Shown here: positions 32,877 through 41,037 of the stretch, one piece after another | Numbering within the stretch: the first letter of the stretch is position 1 | Layout: each line of letters opens with the position of its first letter | Source of the DNA: Acidobacteriota bacterium | Lineage (GTDB): Bacteria > Acidobacteriota > Vicinamibacteria > Vicinamibacterales > JAFNAJ01 | Direction: 5' to 3' | Assembly (NCBI GenBank): GCA_023384575.1 | Contig: JAHDVP010000016.1 | Location: forward strand, 1 to 57,136 | Length of the DNA stretch: 57,136 nt | The notes under the pieces: model-generated | Told to the model about the DNA's origin: nothing | The model's input: only the letters and a program-made list of their open reading frames with translations | Databases searched by the model: none | Position numbers and translations under genes: made by a program

Positions 32877-32906
32877 GGGGCGGGCGGCTGGCGGCTGGCG
32901 GCCGGG
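32877..32906 (+). repeat. short GGCTGGC heptamer run between corA and mutL
   Basis: Units GGCGGGC, GGCTGGC, GGCTGGC and GGCCGGG run in tandem. They match the heptamer starts of the modules at 40878 and 55713, but the 150 bases that follow there do not occur here, so this looks like an array without the module. Confidence 0.5.
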
Positions 32907-33017
32907 CGAGTCGCTGGCGTTCCCGCGACCGCGCGCGAGGTCGCCGGTCACGACGAGCGCTCGGGAGGCTCCTGGGTCTTCGACGCGGGCGCCTCGTTCA
33001 CGACGGGGGCAGGACTG

Positions 33018-34859
33018 ATGGGACGCATCGCGCGGCTCTCGCCCGAGCTCGCCAACCAGATTGCCGCCGGTGAGGTCGTCGAGCGCCCGGCGTCGGTCGT
33101 GAAGGAGCTCGCCGAGAACGCCATCGACGCGGGGGCGCGCCGGATCGCCATCGAGATCGAGCTTGGCGGAAAGCGCCTCATTCGCGTCGAAGACGATGGC
33201 GCGGGCATGTCGCCCGACGACGCGGAGCTGGCGCTCGAGCGGCACGCGACGAGCAAGATTCTGCGTGCCGAGGACCTCGCGGCCATCACGACGCTGGGGT
33301 TTCGCGGCGAGGCGCTGCCGAGCATCGCGTCGGTGTCGCGCCTGACGCTGCGGACGCGTGAGCGCGGCACGATCGCCGGCGTTGAGATCCGCGTGAACGG
33401 CGGCGTCACGTCGGGCATTCGCGAGGTCGGGGCGCCGGAGGGCACGCTCGTCGAAGTCGCCGAGCTCTTCTACAACCTGCCCGCGCGGCGCAAGTTCCTG
33501 AAGTCGGACAGCGCCGAGTCGGCGCAGGTCTCGCGGCTCGTGACGCAGCTCGCCCTTGGGTATCCGGAGATTGGCTTCTCGCTCGTGAGCGCGGGACGCA
33601 AGGTGCTCCAGGCGCCGCCGGCCGCTGGTTTGCGTGAGCGGTTCTTTCAGATCTACGGCGACCGGCCCGACCTGGTCGAGCTGCGGCGTCAACTGGGTGG
33701 GTTCTCCGTCATCGGCTTCGTCGCTGCGCTCGGCGACCAGGGCCCCGTGCGTGGGCCGCAGAACGTCTTCGTCAACCGCCGCGTGGTCAAGGATCGCACC
33801 ATCGCGCATGCCGTGACGGCGGCCTACGCGGTGGCGACGATCAAGGAGCGCAGCCCGGAGGTGCACCTCTTCATCGAGATTCCGCCCGAGCGCGTCGACG
33901 TCAACGTCCACCCCACGAAGGCCGAGGTGCGCTTCCTCGACCAGTCGTTCGTGCACGAGGCGCTGCGGCGGGCCGTTGGCGACGCGCTCGGCCAGGGACC
34001 CGCGCCCGGACTGCAGTTCCGCCTCGGCGGCGAGGCCGTGCCGCCGGCCGGGCCGTCGAACGTCGGGCTGCCCGGCGTGTTCGCCGGCGCGACGTTCGGC
34101 ACGCGGTGGGGCAGAGAGCGTGACCAGGACGTGTCGGCGGCGCGCCCGGATCTCGCGGCGTCGCTGTCTGGCGCCGAGACGTGGCCCGGTGCGGTGTCGG
34201 CGGCAGCCAACGAGCGTGCGGATGGCGGCGTCGTGGCGCCGGCACAGGGGCAGGTCGACCGTCAGGCCGCCATCGACGCCGTGCGGCCCATGGTGCCGCT
34301 CGGCCAGTTCCGCGACACCTACATCATCGCCATCGACGACGAGGGCATTGCGATTGTCGATCAGCACGTCGCGCACGAGCGGGTGCTGTTCGAGCAGATT
34401 GGCGAGCGCCTGGCGGCCGGACGGCTTCCGAGCCAGCGTCTGCTGCAGCCGCTCGTGCTCGATCTCTCGCCGGCAGAGCGCGAGGCGCTTGCGGGACGGG
34501 CCGTCGATCTGGATCGGCTTGGGTTCGAAATCGAGGACTTCGGCGGCGGGAGCGTCCGCGTGTCGGCCGTGCCGTCGCTCGTGGGCCTCGAGGAAGCGGC
34601 GGGTGCCGTGCGAGCGCTGGCCGAGGATCTCGAGGGCTTCGATCGCGGGGCGAGCGTCGACGAGGCGTTGCGCCGCGTCGCCGCGACGATGGCGTGTCAT
34701 GCGGCGGTGAAGGCGAACCAGCCGCTGAGCGTCGAGAAGATGACGTACATCCTGCAGGAGCTGCGTCGCACCGCGTACTCGAGCGTGTGTCCGCACGGCC
34801 GCCCGGTCGTGCTGCGGCTGTCGCGGCGGGAGATCGAGAAGAACTTCCAGCGGATTTGA
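33018..34859 (+). CDS. mutL: DNA mismatch repair protein MutL (endonuclease type)
   Basis: MutL couples mismatch recognition by MutS to strand incision. The N-terminal GHKL ATPase has ELAENAIDAGA, EDDGAGM and TLGFRGEALPSI. A Pro/Ala-rich linker (about 335-410) leads to the C-terminal dimerisation domain. That domain contains DQHVAHERVLFE at 448-459, fitting DQH(A)x2Ex4E, plus ACHAAVK and CPHGRP (C591), the metal-site motifs of endonuclease-active MutL. The organism therefore probably nicks without MutH. No mutS lies in the window. The protein has 613 residues from ATG 33018. It marks the right end of the housekeeping block before the accessory genes. Confidence 0.95.
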   Translation: MGRIARLSPELANQIAAGEVVERPASVVKELAENAIDAGARRIAIEIELGGKRLIRVEDDGAGMSPDDAELALERHATSKILRAEDLAAITTLGFRGEALPSIASVSRLTLRTRERGTIAGVEIRVNGGVTSGIREVGAPEGTLVEVAELFYNLPARRKFLKSDSAESAQVSRLVTQLALGYPEIGFSLVSAGRKVLQAPPAAGLRERFFQIYGDRPDLVELRRQLGGFSVIGFVAALGDQGPVRGPQNVFVNRRVVKDRTIAHAVTAAYAVATIKERSPEVHLFIEIPPERVDVNVHPTKAEVRFLDQSFVHEALRRAVGDALGQGPAPGLQFRLGGEAVPPAGPSNVGLPGVFAGATFGTRWGRERDQDVSAARPDLAASLSGAETWPGAVSAAANERADGGVVAPAQGQVDRQAAIDAVRPMVPLGQFRDTYIIAIDDEGIAIVDQHVAHERVLFEQIGERLAAGRLPSQRLLQPLVLDLSPAEREALAGRAVDLDRLGFEIEDFGGGSVRVSAVPSLVGLEEAAGAVRALAEDLEGFDRGASVDEALRRVAATMACHAAVKANQPLSVEKMTYILQELRRTAYSSVCPHGRPVVLRLSRREIEKNFQRI

Positions 34860-34870
34860 ACGACGGGATC

Positions 34871-35041
34871 ATGCGAGCACATCACGTCACCGCCAGCCTC
34901 CTCAGCGTGCCGCTCCTCGTCGTCGCCGGATGCGGTTCAGGGCCGCTCGACGGGGGCGCGGGCGTTGCAGGTGATCCACTGACTCAGAGCTACCCGGAGC
35001 AACGCACGTCGTCAGACCGCACGAGCCACCAGTGTCCGTGA
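34871..35041 (+). pseudogene. short lipoprotein frame, probably truncated
   Basis: A 56-residue frame starts at ATG 34871, 11 bases after mutL, and opens with a signal sequence ending in the lipobox LVVAGC (C21 region), then GSGPLDGGAGVAGDP and a short polar stretch before stop. A complete outer-membrane lipoprotein would be longer, so this may be the surviving 5' end of a gene cut where the accessory genes begin. It overlaps the methyltransferase start by several bases. It could alternatively be a genuine tiny lipoprotein. Confidence 0.4.
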
Positions 35042-35658
35042 ACACCTCCAGTGGATTCCCCGCCGACCGGTCTCATGGCTACGAGGCCGTGGCAGGCGAC
35101 TTCATGTCGCACCGGACGCGATCGACGATCGGTGTGGCCACCGTGCGGCGCTGGGCCAAGCTCCTTCCGCCCGGTGGCGCTGTTCTCGATCTCGGATGCG
35201 GCCATGGGGTGCCGATTTCCAGGACGCTGGTTGACGAGGGCTTCACGGTCTCCGGCATCGACGCCTCAGCCACCTTGATCTCGGCATTCCGAGCCCAGTT
35301 GCCAGGTGCGCCAGCGGAGCACGGCGCGGTGGAGGAGTCTCGGTTCTTCGGTCGCCAGTTCGATGGGGTGATCGCCTGGGGCCTCATGTTCCTCCTGACG
35401 GAAGATGCCCAGGCGAAGGTCGTTCACAAGGTCGCGGTGGCACTCGAGCCTGGGGGCCGGTTTCTCTTCACGGCGCCGCAGCAGGCGTGTGAGTGGCCCG
35501 ACAGTCTCACCGGGCAGACGTCCCGCTCGCTTGGCTCGGACGCGTATCGCCGTCTGGTGGGCTCGGCGGGCCTGATGGTCGAAGATGAGGCCGACGATGA
35601 AGGACAGAACCACTACGTCTTCGTGCGCAAGCCGGGCCACGGCGACAGTGCGGTCTGA
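35032..35658 (+). CDS. class I SAM-dependent methyltransferase
   Basis: A 208-residue soluble methyltransferase with the Rossmann motif I VLDLGCGHGVP near residues 52-62, an acidic end of strand 2 (VSGIDAS), and motif IV/post region FDGVIAWGLMFLL. The substrate is unknown; the form resembles small-molecule methyltransferases of the UbiE/Tam type rather than rRNA or DNA enzymes. The GTG start at 35032 is uncertain; GTG 35038 is equally possible. It is the first of six plus-strand genes in the accessory stretch. Confidence 0.8.
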   Translation: MSVNTSSGFPADRSHGYEAVAGDFMSHRTRSTIGVATVRRWAKLLPPGGAVLDLGCGHGVPISRTLVDEGFTVSGIDASATLISAFRAQLPGAPAEHGAVEESRFFGRQFDGVIAWGLMFLLTEDAQAKVVHKVAVALEPGGRFLFTAPQQACEWPDSLTGQTSRSLGSDAYRRLVGSAGLMVEDEADDEGQNHYVFVRKPGHGDSAV

Positions 35659-35916
35659 GCGGTGGCAGCCGCCGGCAGGGCGTGGAGGGGAGCGCCCCAA
35701 TGCGGTCGTCAGCAGCACGGGGCGTTCCTCGGCCGCGCACGCTCGGACGATCGCGGCCGCCTGCCTGCACGGCCCCCGGGGATTGCCCGAGAGCCAGGCG
35801 GGCGAGGCGATCCTCGGTAAGGCGGCAAGAGCGTCGCCACACGCAACGGGGCCACCGTGCTCAAGATCGGCGCGCGCCTTTCGGGCGCCTGAGGCCCGGT
35901 CTGTCATGAGGGCGCC

Positions 35917-36705
35917 ATGCACACCGTGACATCTCGAGACGGCACCCGCATCGCGTACTGGCGCAGCGGAGCAGGGCCGCCACTGCTTCTCGTCCATGGA
36001 ATGGTGGCAGACCACAGCACCACCTGGCGGCTCGTTCTCCCCGCGCTCGAGCAGCATTTCACCGTCTACGCGATGGACCGGCGCGGGCGCGGAGGCAGCG
36101 GTGATGGACCCGCCCACGCGCTGCAGCGCGAGGCCGAGGACGTTGCCGCGGTCGTCGATTCCATCGGGCGGTCCGTGAACGTACTCGGGCATTCGCACGG
36201 TGGATTGTGCGCACTCGAGGGTGCCCTGCTCACCACGAACCTGCGCCGGCTCGTCGTCTACGAGGGCGTGGCTCTTCGCGGGACAGATGTGTTCAGCCGC
36301 GGAGCCGCCGACCGGCTCCAGGCGATGCTGGCGGCTGGGGATGTCGAGGGCATGCTGGTGGCCTTTCTGCACGAGGAGGCGCATGTGCCTCGGGAGGAGA
36401 TCGATCTCCTGCGCTCTCAGGCCGACGCCTGGGCGGTGCGGCTGCGGAACGCCCCCACTGTTCCACACGAAGTCCGAGCGACGGAGCGTTACCGCTTCGA
36501 TCCCGAGCGCTTCCGGCGCATGCGGACGCCGACGCTCCTGCTGGTCGGCGAGGTCAGTCCACCACTGGAATTGGAGAACGCCAGGACGGTCGCCGAGGTG
36601 TTGCCGGAGGCGCGGGTGGTCGTGTTGCCCGGTCAGCGGCATCTTGCCATGTACACGGCACCCGAGATGTTCGTGAGGGAGCTCGTGCGGTTGCTGGAGG
36701 CATGA
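35917..36705 (+). CDS. alpha/beta-fold hydrolase
   Basis: A 262-residue cytosolic hydrolase with the oxyanion segment LLVHGMV (about 24-30), nucleophile elbow GHSHGG with S93, and the catalytic histidine in GQRHLAMY near the C-terminus. At the place of the usual catalytic aspartate the sequence reads LLVGEVSPP, so the acid may be the adjacent glutamate or shifted. The substrate cannot be assigned. A 258-base non-coding gap separates it from the methyltransferase; no SD is obvious before ATG 35917. Confidence 0.85.
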   Translation: MHTVTSRDGTRIAYWRSGAGPPLLLVHGMVADHSTTWRLVLPALEQHFTVYAMDRRGRGGSGDGPAHALQREAEDVAAVVDSIGRSVNVLGHSHGGLCALEGALLTTNLRRLVVYEGVALRGTDVFSRGAADRLQAMLAAGDVEGMLVAFLHEEAHVPREEIDLLRSQADAWAVRLRNAPTVPHEVRATERYRFDPERFRRMRTPTLLLVGEVSPPLELENARTVAEVLPEARVVVLPGQRHLAMYTAPEMFVRELVRLLEA

Positions 36706-36793
36706 TGGGTGGAATGCCGCTTCCGCTCAAACAGGGGTTCCCGCTACGGCTGATCGTGTCGTGGTGGTACGGTGTGGCGTGAAGGAGGCAGCC

Positions 36794-37207
36794 ATGGTCA
36801 ACTCGTTCGGTGCTCCAGCCCCGATCTTCCGGGTCCGGCATCTGGGAGCGAGCCTCGCGTACTACACGGAGCGGCTCGGATTCTCGCATGACTGGGGCGA
36901 CGCCGGGCTGGCCTCGGTGTCGCGCGACCACTGCACGATCTTCCTCACGGAATGGGACCAGGGCTGCAACGGCACCCGGGCGTGGATTGGCGTCGACGAT
37001 GCCGGGACGCTCCACGAGGAGCTCGTTCGGCGAGGCGCTCGGGTACGCTTCCCCCCGACCAACTATCAGTGGGCGTTCGAGATGCAGGTCGAAGATCTGG
37101 ATGGCAACGTTCTGCGTCTCGGGTCGCATCCCAAGGACGGCGTGCCCTATGGTGAGTTCCTCGATGCGGCCGGAGTGCGCTGGTCGATGGCGGCCCGGGA
37201 TGCGTGA
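36794..37207 (+). CDS. VOC-superfamily (glyoxalase / bleomycin-resistance-like) protein
   Basis: A 137-residue protein of two beta-alpha-beta-beta-beta halves, with PIFRVRHLGASLAYYTERLGF at the start of the first and MQVEDLDGNVLRLGS in the second. The VOC fold binds small molecules with or without a metal; the ligand is unknown. The ATG at 36794 is preceded by AAGGAGG, the strongest ribosome site in this stretch. The stop overlaps the next gene's GTG as GTGA, so these two are probably translated together. Confidence 0.85.
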   Translation: MVNSFGAPAPIFRVRHLGASLAYYTERLGFSHDWGDAGLASVSRDHCTIFLTEWDQGCNGTRAWIGVDDAGTLHEELVRRGARVRFPPTNYQWAFEMQVEDLDGNVLRLGSHPKDGVPYGEFLDAAGVRWSMAARDA

Positions 37208-37821
37208 GCCGCGATCGCGCGACGACCAGCCCACAGAACTGGCAACAGACCTTCGAGGTGACCCCCGTGAAGCCCGTGAAGCCACAGCCACGCCGGGACC
37301 TGCTTCAGACCCTGAGGCATCGCTTCGAGCAGCACGCGCACCGACACGAGAGAATGGCGTGGGACGAGGTGCGGGTCAGACTCGAGGGTAGCCTCGACGC
37401 GCTCGGCTCACTTCGCCAGATGGAAGACACGGGTGGTGAACCGGACGTGATCGGGCGTGACGACGAGACGGGGCTGTACACGTTCTGCGACTGTTCTCCA
37501 GAGAGCCCGAGCGGCCGCAGGAGCCTGTGCTACGACGGAGAGGCGCTGGACGCGCGAAAGCAGCACAAGCCCCAGGGCAGCGCGGTCGAGATGGCCGCTG
37601 CCATGGGCCTCCGCCTGCTGACGGAGGACCAGTACCGTGCGCTGCAGCGGCTCGGCGAGTTCGACACGAAGACCTCGAGCTGGATCAGCACCCCGTCGGA
37701 GGTTCGTTCGCTTGGCGGGGCCCTCTTCGGCGACCGTCGCTATGGCAGGGTCTTCGTGTATCACAACGGCGCACAGTCGTACTATGCCGCCAGGGGCTTT
37801 CGTGGCTGGCTGACGGTATGA
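37204..37821 (+). CDS. DUF4256 family protein
   Basis: A 205-residue protein recognised as DUF4256 from several family blocks: GGEPDVIG, RRSLCYDGEALDARKQHKP, LLTEDQYRALQRLGEFD, TKTSSWISTPSEVR and GGALFGDRRYGRVFVYHNGA. The family has no established function. The first 30 residues are variable, so a start further downstream is possible. It is coupled by GTGA to the VOC protein and followed by 382 bases without a gene. No membrane segment or signal peptide. Confidence 0.88.
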   Translation: MSRDRATTSPQNWQQTFEVTPVKPVKPQPRRDLLQTLRHRFEQHAHRHERMAWDEVRVRLEGSLDALGSLRQMEDTGGEPDVIGRDDETGLYTFCDCSPESPSGRRSLCYDGEALDARKQHKPQGSAVEMAAAMGLRLLTEDQYRALQRLGEFDTKTSSWISTPSEVRSLGGALFGDRRYGRVFVYHNGAQSYYAARGFRGWLTV

Positions 37822-38203
37822 GCGAGTGCGTGTTCGGCTGGTGACCGCGCCGTGCCGTACGCGGCCGAGAATCACCCGAGCCACGTGGCGCCGTAACGTC
37901 AGCGGCTGGTCGGCAGCCGGTGGATCACGTCGCCGATGGCCGGACAACCTCGGCCACGTGGCCCGATGCCGTCACGATCGTCGTGTCGTCGAGAGGCTGG
38001 CCGAAATCGGGGATGGCACATGAGCGGGACGATCCGGAACCGGCGCGGCCCGCAGCGGTGAGCCATGAGGCGGGCCCTTCTCCTGGCGGTCCACGGCGAC
38101 GCGAGGCTGCCATGGCGTCTCGCACAGGGTTGTGACCGTCGGAGACGGCGCACTGGCGCCCCGTAAGGGTGGCGCCAAGGGCGACGCGAAGGAGCCTTTG
38201 CTC
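37822..38203. other. 382-base region without a recognisable gene
   Basis: No frame here looks like a protein. It contains two copies of the 8-base palindrome CCACGTGG (37881-37888 and 37954-37961), 73 bases apart, possibly an operator pair for the downstream reductase gene. An AAGGAG ribosome site ends the region. It may be decayed DNA from an earlier insertion. Confidence 0.5.
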
Positions 38204-38776
38204 ATGCAGACGCAGTACTACACCGCGACGAGCCTCGACGGGTTCATCGCCACCGAAGACGATTCGTTGGACTGGCTGTTCACCCTCGGCGACGTCAGCC
38301 AGACGAGCTACCCCGCGTTCATCGCCGACATTGGCGCATTGGCGATGGGCTCGGCCACCTATGAGTGGATGCTGCGTCACGCCGACCAGGTCGCCGCCGA
38401 AGCCGGGTCGCCGTGGCCGTACGTCCAGCCAACCTGGATCTTCTCGAGCCGGCCGCTGCCGTCGATTGAGGGGGCGGACACGCGCTTCGTCAAGGGCGAC
38501 GTGCGACCCGTGCACGCCGAGATGCGCAGGGCGGCAGGCTCGAAGAACATCTGGGTCGTGGGCGGCGGAGACCTTGCCGGTCAGTTCTGCGACGCCGGCC
38601 TGCTCGACGAGATCATCGTGCAGGTGGGGTCGGTCACGCTGGGGAAGGGCAAGCCGTTGTTCCCGCGTCGCGTCACGAGCCCGCCCCTGCGCCTGGTGTC
38701 GGTTCGGCAGATCGGCACCGGCTTCGCGGAGCTGCGGTACGAGCTGCCACGAGGCGACGCCGCGGCCACCATCTGA
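38204..38776 (+). CDS. DHFR / RibD C-terminal-like reductase
   Basis: A 190-residue protein of the dihydrofolate-reductase-like RibD_C family. It starts MQTQYYTATSLDGFIATEDD, has the NADPH-binding segment IWVVGGGDLAGQFCDAGLLDE and ends LRLVSVRQIGTGFAELRYEL. These stand-alone reductases (YyaP/YwjB-like) are common accessory genes, with unknown substrates. The ATG at 38204 follows GAAGGAG; an in-frame GTG at 38132 is less likely. Confidence 0.88.
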   Translation: MQTQYYTATSLDGFIATEDDSLDWLFTLGDVSQTSYPAFIADIGALAMGSATYEWMLRHADQVAAEAGSPWPYVQPTWIFSSRPLPSIEGADTRFVKGDVRPVHAEMRRAAGSKNIWVVGGGDLAGQFCDAGLLDEIIVQVGSVTLGKGKPLFPRRVTSPPLRLVSVRQIGTGFAELRYELPRGDAAATI

Positions 38777-38869
38777 GCCCGCGCCGACGATTGACACCTG
38801 GCGAGTGTGTCTCGAGGTCGACGGCCGGGCGCCTGCGCAGTTGGACTGCAGTCAAGGGGATTCGCAGCG

Positions 38870-39475
38870 ATGTCGAAGGTCACCGTGTTTCTGAGTGGCA
38901 TTGCCACCGCCATGGCGCTGCTGTCGTCGCCGGCCGCGACGGCAGACGAGATCGAGGCCGTGCTGGCGCACCCCCCATTTGCCGTCTACTACATCTGCGG
39001 CGAGCACGCGCAGGGACAGCTCGAGCATCAGGGCGACGCCCTCGGCACCGACTGCATGATCGCCGAGCTCGTCACGGTCGACGGTCGCACGTGGCCGCGC
39101 CTCTACGCCGGCGACGGCACCAGCAACGTTCAGTGGTTCAGCTGGCGTGCACCCGTGCACTCGCCCTGCGACTGCGAGGTCGTGAAAGTCAACATCAACC
39201 CGGTCGTGAACGATCCCGGCGTGCTCGGCGAGCCACCCGCGTCGTTCGTCATCCTGCGGCGTGACGACGGCGTCCAGTTCCTGCTGGCGCACATCCAGGA
39301 GCCCGAGGTCGAGGCAGGGGCGCGCGTGACGTACGGCCAGGTCATTGCCCTCGTCGGCAACAACGGTTATGGCCGCAACCCCCACGTCCACGTCGGCGCG
39401 TGGAAGGGGAAGACGGCGCTGCAGCTTCGCTGGGACCAGCGCTTCATGGCCGGCGCGAAGGCCGCCGCCAGGTGA
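38870..39475 (+). CDS. exported LytM/M23-like protein
   Basis: A 201-residue protein with a signal peptide (about 1-26, ending ATA before DE). The C-terminal part resembles the LytM fold of M23 peptidases: FLLAHIQEPEVEAGARVTYGQVI with H141, then GNNGYGRNPHVHVG with H172 and H174. The first zinc-ligand motif (HxxxD) is not clear, so it may be a non-catalytic member. Cysteines at the CGEH, TDC and PCDC segments suggest disulfides. ATG 38870 is preceded by AAGGGGA. It converges on rarA 13 bases away and ends the accessory stretch. Confidence 0.65.
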   Translation: MSKVTVFLSGIATAMALLSSPAATADEIEAVLAHPPFAVYYICGEHAQGQLEHQGDALGTDCMIAELVTVDGRTWPRLYAGDGTSNVQWFSWRAPVHSPCDCEVVKVNINPVVNDPGVLGEPPASFVILRRDDGVQFLLAHIQEPEVEAGARVTYGQVIALVGNNGYGRNPHVHVGAWKGKTALQLRWDQRFMAGAKAAAR

Positions 39476-39488
39476 GCGCGCGCCAACG

Positions 39489-40829
39489 CTACTCACGCCG
39501 CTTGCGCTTGATCTCGGCCCAGCCGTCGAGCCTCCGCTTGATCTCCTTCTCGAAGCCCCGCTCGGTGGGTTCGTAGTACGTGCGGCCGGCCAGCGACGGT
39601 GGCAGGCACGTCATGTCGGTCACCGCATCGGCCTCGTCATGCGCGTAGCGGTAGCCCTTGCCGTAGTCGAGCGTCTTCATCAGCCGGGTCGGCGCGTTGC
39701 GCAGGTGCAGCGGCACGGGCTCGGCCACGTCGCGCGCGGCATCGGATGCCGCCTGCCCGTAGGCGCGGTACACGGCGTTGCTCTTCGGCGCCGTCGCGAG
39801 GTAGAGGGCCGCCTGCGCAAGGGCGGTGTTGGCCTCGGGCAGTCCAAGGAAGTGCGCCGCCTCCTTCGCGGCGACGGCGACGGTGAGGGCCTGGGGGTCG
39901 GCGTTGCCGACGTCCTCCGACGCGAACCGGATCAGCCGGCGCGCCACGTAGAGCACGTCCTCGCCGGCTTCGAGCATCCTGGCGAGCCAGTAGACCGCCG
40001 CATCGGGATCGGAGTTGCGGAGCGACTTGTGCAGCGCCGAGATCAGGTTGTAGTGCTCTTCACCGGTCTTGTCGTACAGCAGCGATCGTTTCTCGAGCGC
40101 GTCGGCCACGAACACGGCGTCGATCGGGCCGCGCTCGCGCGCGAGCCCCGACACGAGCTCGAGCATGTTCAGCGCGACGCGTGCGTCGCCGTTGGCGAAG
40201 CGCGCCAGGGCTGCGAGGCCGTCGTCGGTGGCCTCGACGCCGAGCCGGCCGAGGCCGCGTTCGGGGTCGTCGAGCGCCCGGCGGCAGAGGCCCTCGATGT
40301 CGGTCGCCGAGAGCGGCTGCAGCACGAAGACCTTCGAGCGCGACAGCAGCGCCGCGTTGACCTCGAATGACGGGTTCTCGGTGGTCGCCCCGACGAGCAC
40401 GATGTCGCCGGCCTCGACGCGCGGCAGAAAGGCGTCCTGCTGGGCCTTGTTGAAGCGGTGGATCTCGTCGACGAACAGGATGGTGCGGCGTCCGAGCCGA
40501 CGGCGCGCCTCCTCGGCCTCGGCCATCACCGCCTTGATCTCCTTGATCCCGCTCAGCACCGCGCTGAAGGCGATGAAGTGGGCCCGCGTCAGCGACGCCA
40601 TCAGGCGCGCCAGCGTCGTCTTGCCGGTGCCGGGCGGACCCCAGAGGATGATCGACTGCAGCACGTCCCGCTCGATGGCCTCGCGCAACGGCCGACCGGG
40701 CGCAAGCAGCGCGTCCTGTCCGACGAACTCGTCGAGCGTGCGCGGCCGCATGCGTTCGGCGAGCGGCGCCGGGGCCTCGGGCGGTCGGCCGGCTGGGGCC
40801 TCGTCCGGGAACAGGGAGGGAGACGACAT
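39489..40829 (-). CDS. rarA: replication-associated recombination protein A (RarA/MgsA)
   Basis: RarA is a clamp-loader-like AAA+ ATPase acting at stalled replication forks with SSB. The 446-residue protein has Walker A GPPGTGKTT, Walker B LFVDEIHRFNK, the family's SGIKEIKAVM segment and GATTENPSFEVN, and the C-terminal tetramerisation region with YDKTGEEHYNLISALHKS and PDAAVYWLARML. Length is normal. It lies downstream of the SpoU methyltransferase on the minus strand, separated by one of the two 157-base repeat modules. Confidence 0.95.
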   Translation of the reverse strand: MSSPSLFPDEAPAGRPPEAPAPLAERMRPRTLDEFVGQDALLAPGRPLREAIERDVLQSIILWGPPGTGKTTLARLMASLTRAHFIAFSAVLSGIKEIKAVMAEAEEARRRLGRRTILFVDEIHRFNKAQQDAFLPRVEAGDIVLVGATTENPSFEVNAALLSRSKVFVLQPLSATDIEGLCRRALDDPERGLGRLGVEATDDGLAALARFANGDARVALNMLELVSGLARERGPIDAVFVADALEKRSLLYDKTGEEHYNLISALHKSLRNSDPDAAVYWLARMLEAGEDVLYVARRLIRFASEDVGNADPQALTVAVAAKEAAHFLGLPEANTALAQAALYLATAPKSNAVYRAYGQAASDAARDVAEPVPLHLRNAPTRLMKTLDYGKGYRYAHDEADAVTDMTCLPPSLAGRTYYEPTERGFEKEIKRRLDGWAEIKRKRRE

Positions 40830-40877
40830 CGCTCGCTCCAGTGTGACACGGCTCGGGGGAGGCAGGTGACAAGCAAC

Positions 40878-41035
40878 CCGGCTGGCGACTGGCGGCTGGC
40901 GGCCTGGTTGGCGGAATCAGCAATCGGGCGGCTGGCCGTCGCGTCACTCCCCGTGAATCACCGACCAGGGAGAAGGCCGCGATCTTCATCGTGCCGGCCG
41001 GTCGCCGCTGGCCGGTGGTCGCAAGCCGAATGTCG
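40878..41035 (+). repeat. 157-base dispersed module, copy A
   Basis: The module starts with heptamers (GGCTGGC, GACTGGC, GGCTGGC), then GGCCTGGTTGG, and continues into a conserved core containing CACTCCCCGTGA, TCACCGA, GCGATCTTC and GCCGGT. It aligns end to end with copy B at 55713-55869 at roughly 70 percent identity by eye. The nested GTGA/TCAC and CTCC/GGAG pairings are kept although the loop between GTGA and TCAC differs by one base. It ends three bases before the TrmH stop. Confidence 0.75.
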
Positions 41036-41037
41036 TA

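Noticed and set aside
34871-39475. Integron cassette array
   Set aside because: The gene types fit, but no RYYYAAC/GTTRRRY attC pairs or integrase were found in the gaps.
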